Origin: Chinchilla lanigera
Taxonomy: Eukaryota > Chordata > Mammalia > Rodentia > Chinchillidae
Length of the DNA: 64,000 nucleotides
Assembly (NCBI RefSeq): GCF_000276665.1
Contig: NW_004955475.1
Location: 5,310,517-5,374,516 of the forward strand
Direction of reading: 5' to 3'
The notes below the pieces were generated by a model. It ran no database searches. It saw only the letters and a program-made list of their open reading frames with translations, and was not told the origin of the DNA. Position 1 is the first letter of the stretch, and each line of letters begins with the position of its first letter. Below are positions 63,862-64,000 of the stretch, in pieces. The position numbers were made by a program, and so were the translations under genes.

Positions 63862-64000
63862 CTCTTTTTTTTTTTTTTTAATTTTTTTGAGACAGGGTCT
63901 CGCTGTGCAGTTCAGGCGGGCCTTGAGCTCACTTTGTAGCCCAGGCTGGCCTTGAACTCACAAGGATCCTCCCGCCTCAGCCTCCAGAGTGCTGGGATTA
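63862..64000 (-). mobile_element. B1 SINE cut by the window end
   Basis: Poly(T) then GAGACAGGGTCTCGCTGTGC and GCCTCAGCCTCCAGAGTGCT. It interrupts the antisense LINE-1 and runs off the window. Confidence 0.88.

Overview
The window is nuclear DNA from a placental mammal, almost certainly a rodent outside the mouse/rat family. It carries exons 2-13 of the moesin gene (MSN) on the + strand. Twelve GT-AG-bounded coding exons between 33330 and 57895 join in frame to residues 5-577 of the usual 577-residue protein, including the terminal stop. Exon 1, which should encode only the first four residues (MPKT), the promoter and any CpG island lie upstream of base 1. The order of introns, residues and phases fits exactly. 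The absence of a polyproline tract before the C-terminal domain marks it as moesin rather than ezrin or radixin.

Layout: 1-33329 is the 3' part of a very long intron 1; I see no other gene in it. Exon 2 (33330-33413) is followed by a 10.3-kb intron 2 with two LINE-1 remnants. Exons 3-8 (43719-51101) encode the rest of the FERM domain. Exons 9-12 (54143-56937) encode the alpha-helical coiled-coil rod and acidic linker. Exon 13 (57731-57895) encodes the C-ERMAD tail with the regulatory Thr558. A roughly 2-kb, apparently repeat-free 3' UTR runs to a poly(A) signal at 59841. From about 60.4 kb to the window end there is a long antisense LINE-1 interrupted by an LTR, and no gene.

The non-coding part is dominated by retroelements. 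A tRNA-derived ID-like SINE family is young: many copies have near-perfect 11-17-bp target-site duplications. There are B1 (7SL-derived) SINEs, dimeric B1+ID composites, LINE-1 3' ends on both strands, three MaLR-type solo LTR fragments, MIR/L2 fossils and a few DNA transposons. The B1+ID dimers point to squirrels, dormice, beavers or relatives. The ID-like sequence makes me lean to beaver (Castor), but that is a guess from memory.

I found no undescribed multi-gene system. The best leads are: an Ala-to-Ser change (Ser264-Pro265) beside the PIP2-binding lysines of moesin; a ~110-bp duplication containing a Z-DNA-prone GT repeat on both sides of exon 5; a large hairpin with an 18-bp perfect palindrome at 40.1 kb beside the longest unexplained reading frame; a LINE-1 pair in which one copy shows a 5' inversion; two SINEs inserted at the same target sequence; and a small candidate cryptic exon in intron 1.
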